A stretch of 64,000 nucleotides of DNA, taken from Lewinella sp038528965. Its GTDB lineage: Bacteria > Bacteroidota > Bacteroidia > Chitinophagales > Saprospiraceae. Of the stretch, positions 61,920-64,000 are shown piece after piece. The stretch lies in contig JBCBEC010000012.1 in the NCBI GenBank assembly GCA_038528965.1, positions 62,001 to 126,000 of the forward strand, in the 5' to 3' direction. The number at the start of each line of letters is the position of its first letter. The first letter of the stretch is position 1. The notes beneath the pieces were generated by a model, which was not told the origin of the DNA, did no database searches, and saw only the letters and a program-made list of their open reading frames with translations. The position numbers and the translations under genes were made by a program.

Positions 61920-62888
61920 ATGAACATGAAGTTATTATTCCGACTGGTTATCTTAGAAGTACTGGTTTTTATGGGTGTAGTGCTGAGTGCACAACCAGAC
62001 ACCAAACAGTACGCTCCGACTACAGATGAAAACAAGCTCCTCTGGGAAATTACCGGTAACGGCCTTGCCACACCGAGCTACCTTTTTGGTACAATTCACA
62101 TGATCCCTACTGATGATTTCTTCTTGACGGAGGGTGCAAAATCGGCCTTTGCCAGTAGTACGCGGGTGGCCTTTGAGATCGATACCGAGGAGATGACAAA
62201 CCCTGCGGCTATGATGAGCCTCATGGGGCAGATGTACATGGCCAATGATACCGCCCTATCTGATTTACTATCGGATGAAGACTATAAAATGGTCTCAGAT
62301 CATTTTGATGAACTGGGCTTGCCGATGATGTTTATGGGGAAGATTAAACCTATGTTTTTGACGGTTTTGGCTGGCGAAGATATGAAGGACATGAAGCCTG
62401 GTGAAGGTGGCTTGGGTGGTATGTTTGGTGGAGAAGGTATGAAGAGTTACGAACTGGAGCTGACTGATATGGCTAAGGATGCCGAAAAACCAATTGTTGG
62501 TCTCGAGACTGCAGAATTTCAGATGAGTCTTTTTGATAGTATTCCCTACCAGGCGCAAGCCCAAATGCTAGTGGAAACGATCCGTTCTGAGCAAGAGGCT
62601 ACCGAAGAGGAAAAGGAGGATGGAGCTTTAGATCAGATGATCAAGCTTTATACGACTCAAGATATCGTAGGAATGCAGACGATGATGAGTGATGATCCCG
62701 CAGGTATTGGCGGCTACGAAGAAATACTTCTACTGAAGCGCAACCGCAATTGGATACCCGTGATGGAAAAACTGATGACGGAAGAAACCGTCTTTTTCGC
62801 GGTCGGTGCGGGGCACTTGGCTGGTGAAGAGGGCGTCATCGCATTACTCCGTAAGGAAGGATATACGATGACACCGATCCAGGAATAA
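61920..62888 (+). CDS. TraB/GumN family protein
   Basis: 322 residues; ATG at 61920 or 61926. Signal peptide (VFMGVVLSAQ). The family shows SYLFGTIHMIP near 58 (GxxH motif), AFEIDTEEM near 90, PIVGLETAEFQM near 200 and VFFAVGAGHLAGEEGVIALL near 290, with GTIH and GAGHL as the predicted metal/catalytic His positions (Tiki-like protease fold). A Met/Gly-rich insert (KDMKPGEGGLGGMFGGEGMK) at ~160-175 is unusual. Periplasmic or lipoprotein-like; probable metalloprotease, not proven. Confidence 0.9.
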   Translation: MNMKLLFRLVILEVLVFMGVVLSAQPDTKQYAPTTDENKLLWEITGNGLATPSYLFGTIHMIPTDDFFLTEGAKSAFASSTRVAFEIDTEEMTNPAAMMSLMGQMYMANDTALSDLLSDEDYKMVSDHFDELGLPMMFMGKIKPMFLTVLAGEDMKDMKPGEGGLGGMFGGEGMKSYELELTDMAKDAEKPIVGLETAEFQMSLFDSIPYQAQAQMLVETIRSEQEATEEEKEDGALDQMIKLYTTQDIVGMQTMMSDDPAGIGGYEEILLLKRNRNWIPVMEKLMTEETVFFAVGAGHLAGEEGVIALLRKEGYTMTPIQE

Positions 62889-62907
62889 GAAAATAGCTGG
62901 TAGTCGG

Positions 62908-64000
62908 TTACTCACTTTCGAATGACCGACTACCTTGCCTAAATACCAACTTTCCTTCCGCGTTAAGTTGTAGGTATACATCCTGCTCACCGTAGGCGAA
63001 GCCATCAATAAATAGTCCACTCTTAACTGGCCATGCTATTATGCTAGCCGGTAGAGTATGGGTCAAAGGGCTAGTGCTCGTATCAAAAATGCCCTGTATT
63101 TTATCTTCCTCGTTGAAATAAATGGAGAAATCAACGGTCCCGTTCTCGCAGAACATGCGAAACTTAGCCTCTCCATTGTGCTCTTCAAACAGGACGCTAT
63201 TCTGCCATTCTCCCATGCCCTTCATGATACTGTTCATCCCCAATTTTACAATGCCCAGATGGGTGAGAGTTTTCATTGTGCCATCGCATTCACGCGCGAA
63301 GCGAGAAAATCTTTTTTGGGTAAGCCCATCTATAGCACGGGCCGCTCGTTGGCGTAAGGGTGTTGATAAGGGGATGGGCGTCTGATAGACGAAAACCAAG
63401 GGGCTTATGGAGTCCGTTCTTACCTGCCATTCTCCGTTATTTTCTTCTACGTAAAACTGGTGTTCTTCCGCAAAGGTATATGTTCCTGCCAGTGATAGAC
63501 CAATATCGGAGGTGGGTAGGGGTAAGGCAATTGCTTCTTGGCCTTGTACCATTTTTATGAGTTGAAAATTAGTGGTCCTTATGAAATCTTCACTATGCCC
63601 CATCAGCATAAGTTCCTCGTGGGTTTGGTTAGTGAGTAGTATACTGACTACCTCCGTTTGGGGTTCGTAGATCATATCGCAAGTATATCCCATTATTGTA
63701 CCATCATGGTGATGGTACTCCCGACCATCTTGCTCGAGTATCTGCCAACCATAGGCGTAGTAGTTGCGGCCATTTGTTAATTCATGGCGAGCAAAATAGG
63801 CAGTTTGGAGTGTCGGCGTAAGGAAGCCTTCCTGATGGATAATTCGGTTCCAGTGCGCCAGGTCTTCCACTGTGGAGAATATACTGCCAGCACCAATTAG
63901 CCAGGATTCATGGTAGAGCGGCGCAGCTTTGCCTTGTTGTTGCCCATAACCATAATGGGGGTGCGCCAGCATGCTTGTTGCTGGAGCACCATGAGAGGTA
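62908..64000 (-). CDS. Serine hydrolase (beta-lactamase family), 5' end outside window
   Basis: The frame is open to the right edge and continues upstream of it; 364 residues are visible. It starts within the alpha/beta part: WLIGAGSIFSTVEDLAHWN, YAYGWQILEQDGREYHHHDG, TIMGYTCDMIYEPQTEVVSI, the HHDG block corresponding to the KTG/HxG motif of class C enzymes. The SxxK nucleophile lies outside. The last ~200 residues form a beta-rich (lipocalin-like) domain seen in D-aminopeptidase-like serine hydrolases (FAEEHQFYVEENNGEWQV). Convergent with the TraB gene (19-bp gap). Confidence 0.88.
   Translation of the reverse strand, partial: TSHGAPATSMLAHPHYGYGQQQGKAAPLYHESWLIGAGSIFSTVEDLAHWNRIIHQEGFLTPTLQTAYFARHELTNGRNYYAYGWQILEQDGREYHHHDGTIMGYTCDMIYEPQTEVVSILLTNQTHEELMLMGHSEDFIRTTNFQLIKMVQGQEAIALPLPTSDIGLSLAGTYTFAEEHQFYVEENNGEWQVRTDSISPLVFVYQTPIPLSTPLRQRAARAIDGLTQKRFSRFARECDGTMKTLTHLGIVKLGMNSIMKGMGEWQNSVLFEEHNGEAKFRMFCENGTVDFSIYFNEEDKIQGIFDTSTSPLTHTLPASIIAWPVKSGLFIDGFAYGEQDVYLQLNAEGKLVFRQGSRSFESE

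Overview
The window looks like chromosome of a Bacteroidota bacterium, most likely of the Saprospiria (Lewinella/Haliscomenobacter-like) group. The evidence is internal: several secreted proteins end in type IX secretion (T9SS type A) sorting domains; DUF1573, DUF2911 and DUF6913-type proteins are present; promoters fit the Bacteroidota -7 consensus TAnnTTTG (best at the tRNA-Asp gene and at accA); and sigma/FecR/TonB-receptor regulation is present. The group assignment is inference. No phage, complete insertion sequence, CRISPR array or rRNA operon is visible.

Layout. 1-5.2 kb: a large secreted thrombospondin-3-repeat/alpha-beta hydrolase protein running off the left edge, a decayed LAS-peptidase-like gene, a DUF6913-type protein and accA. 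5.3-6.8 kb: tRNA-Asp with its own promoter, a duplicated tRNA tail with a second terminator, and a PIN toxin/excisionase-type antitoxin pair. 7-20 kb: a TIGR04076 protein, an NhaC-type antiporter with an aldo/keto reductase, a secreted protein of unknown role, a cNMP-SpoIIE phosphatase, two DUF1573-T9SS paralogues around an OmpA protein, a cold-shock gene and an OmpA-domain remnant, and a double-DUF2911 protein. 20-31 kb: ArsR plus a small partner, an NHL-propeller T9SS protein, the pntAA-pntAB-pntB transhydrogenase operon, a sterol-desaturase-family enzyme, an MBL-rhodanese sulfur enzyme, psd, lgt and a hydroxypyruvate-isomerase-like protein. 31-44 kb: two lipoproteins and a short OmpA protein of unknown role, yaaA, yraN, a 1313-residue HYR/dockerin-like/cohesin-like T9SS protein, mscL, proB, a serine hydrolase with a GH3-like N-terminus and an AT-rich orphan. 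44-52 kb: a beta-helix T9SS protein, a large TPR protein, a vanZ-tonB pair, and citrate synthase with gcvH. 53-64 kb: an ECF sigma factor, a FecR anti-sigma factor and two tandem paralogous TonB-dependent receptors, then a TraB/GumN protein and a serine hydrolase cut by the right edge.

How the parts connect. The clearest multi-gene unit is sigma-FecR-receptor-receptor at 53.4-61.4 kb. Only the first receptor carries the STN signalling domain and no SusD partner is present, so it looks like a self-regulated outer-membrane uptake locus of unknown substrate. The TonB homologue at 48.3 kb, with two predicted membrane spans and long proline runs, is a candidate energiser. pntAA/AB/B, accA, psd, citrate synthase, gcvH and proB are housekeeping metabolism.

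Non-coding DNA holds several repeat families: a 56-bp palindromic core present twice (41.5 and 46.1 kb, 50/56 identical), a GTAGAAAGAT...ATACCCTCT element in three spacers, a 22-bp tandem palindromic array (34.8 kb), a KpnI-like GGTAC-rich inverted repeat (54.1 kb) and 138-bp-spaced direct repeats (61.4-61.8 kb). All identifications come from reading the sequence and recalled family features; no database search was run.
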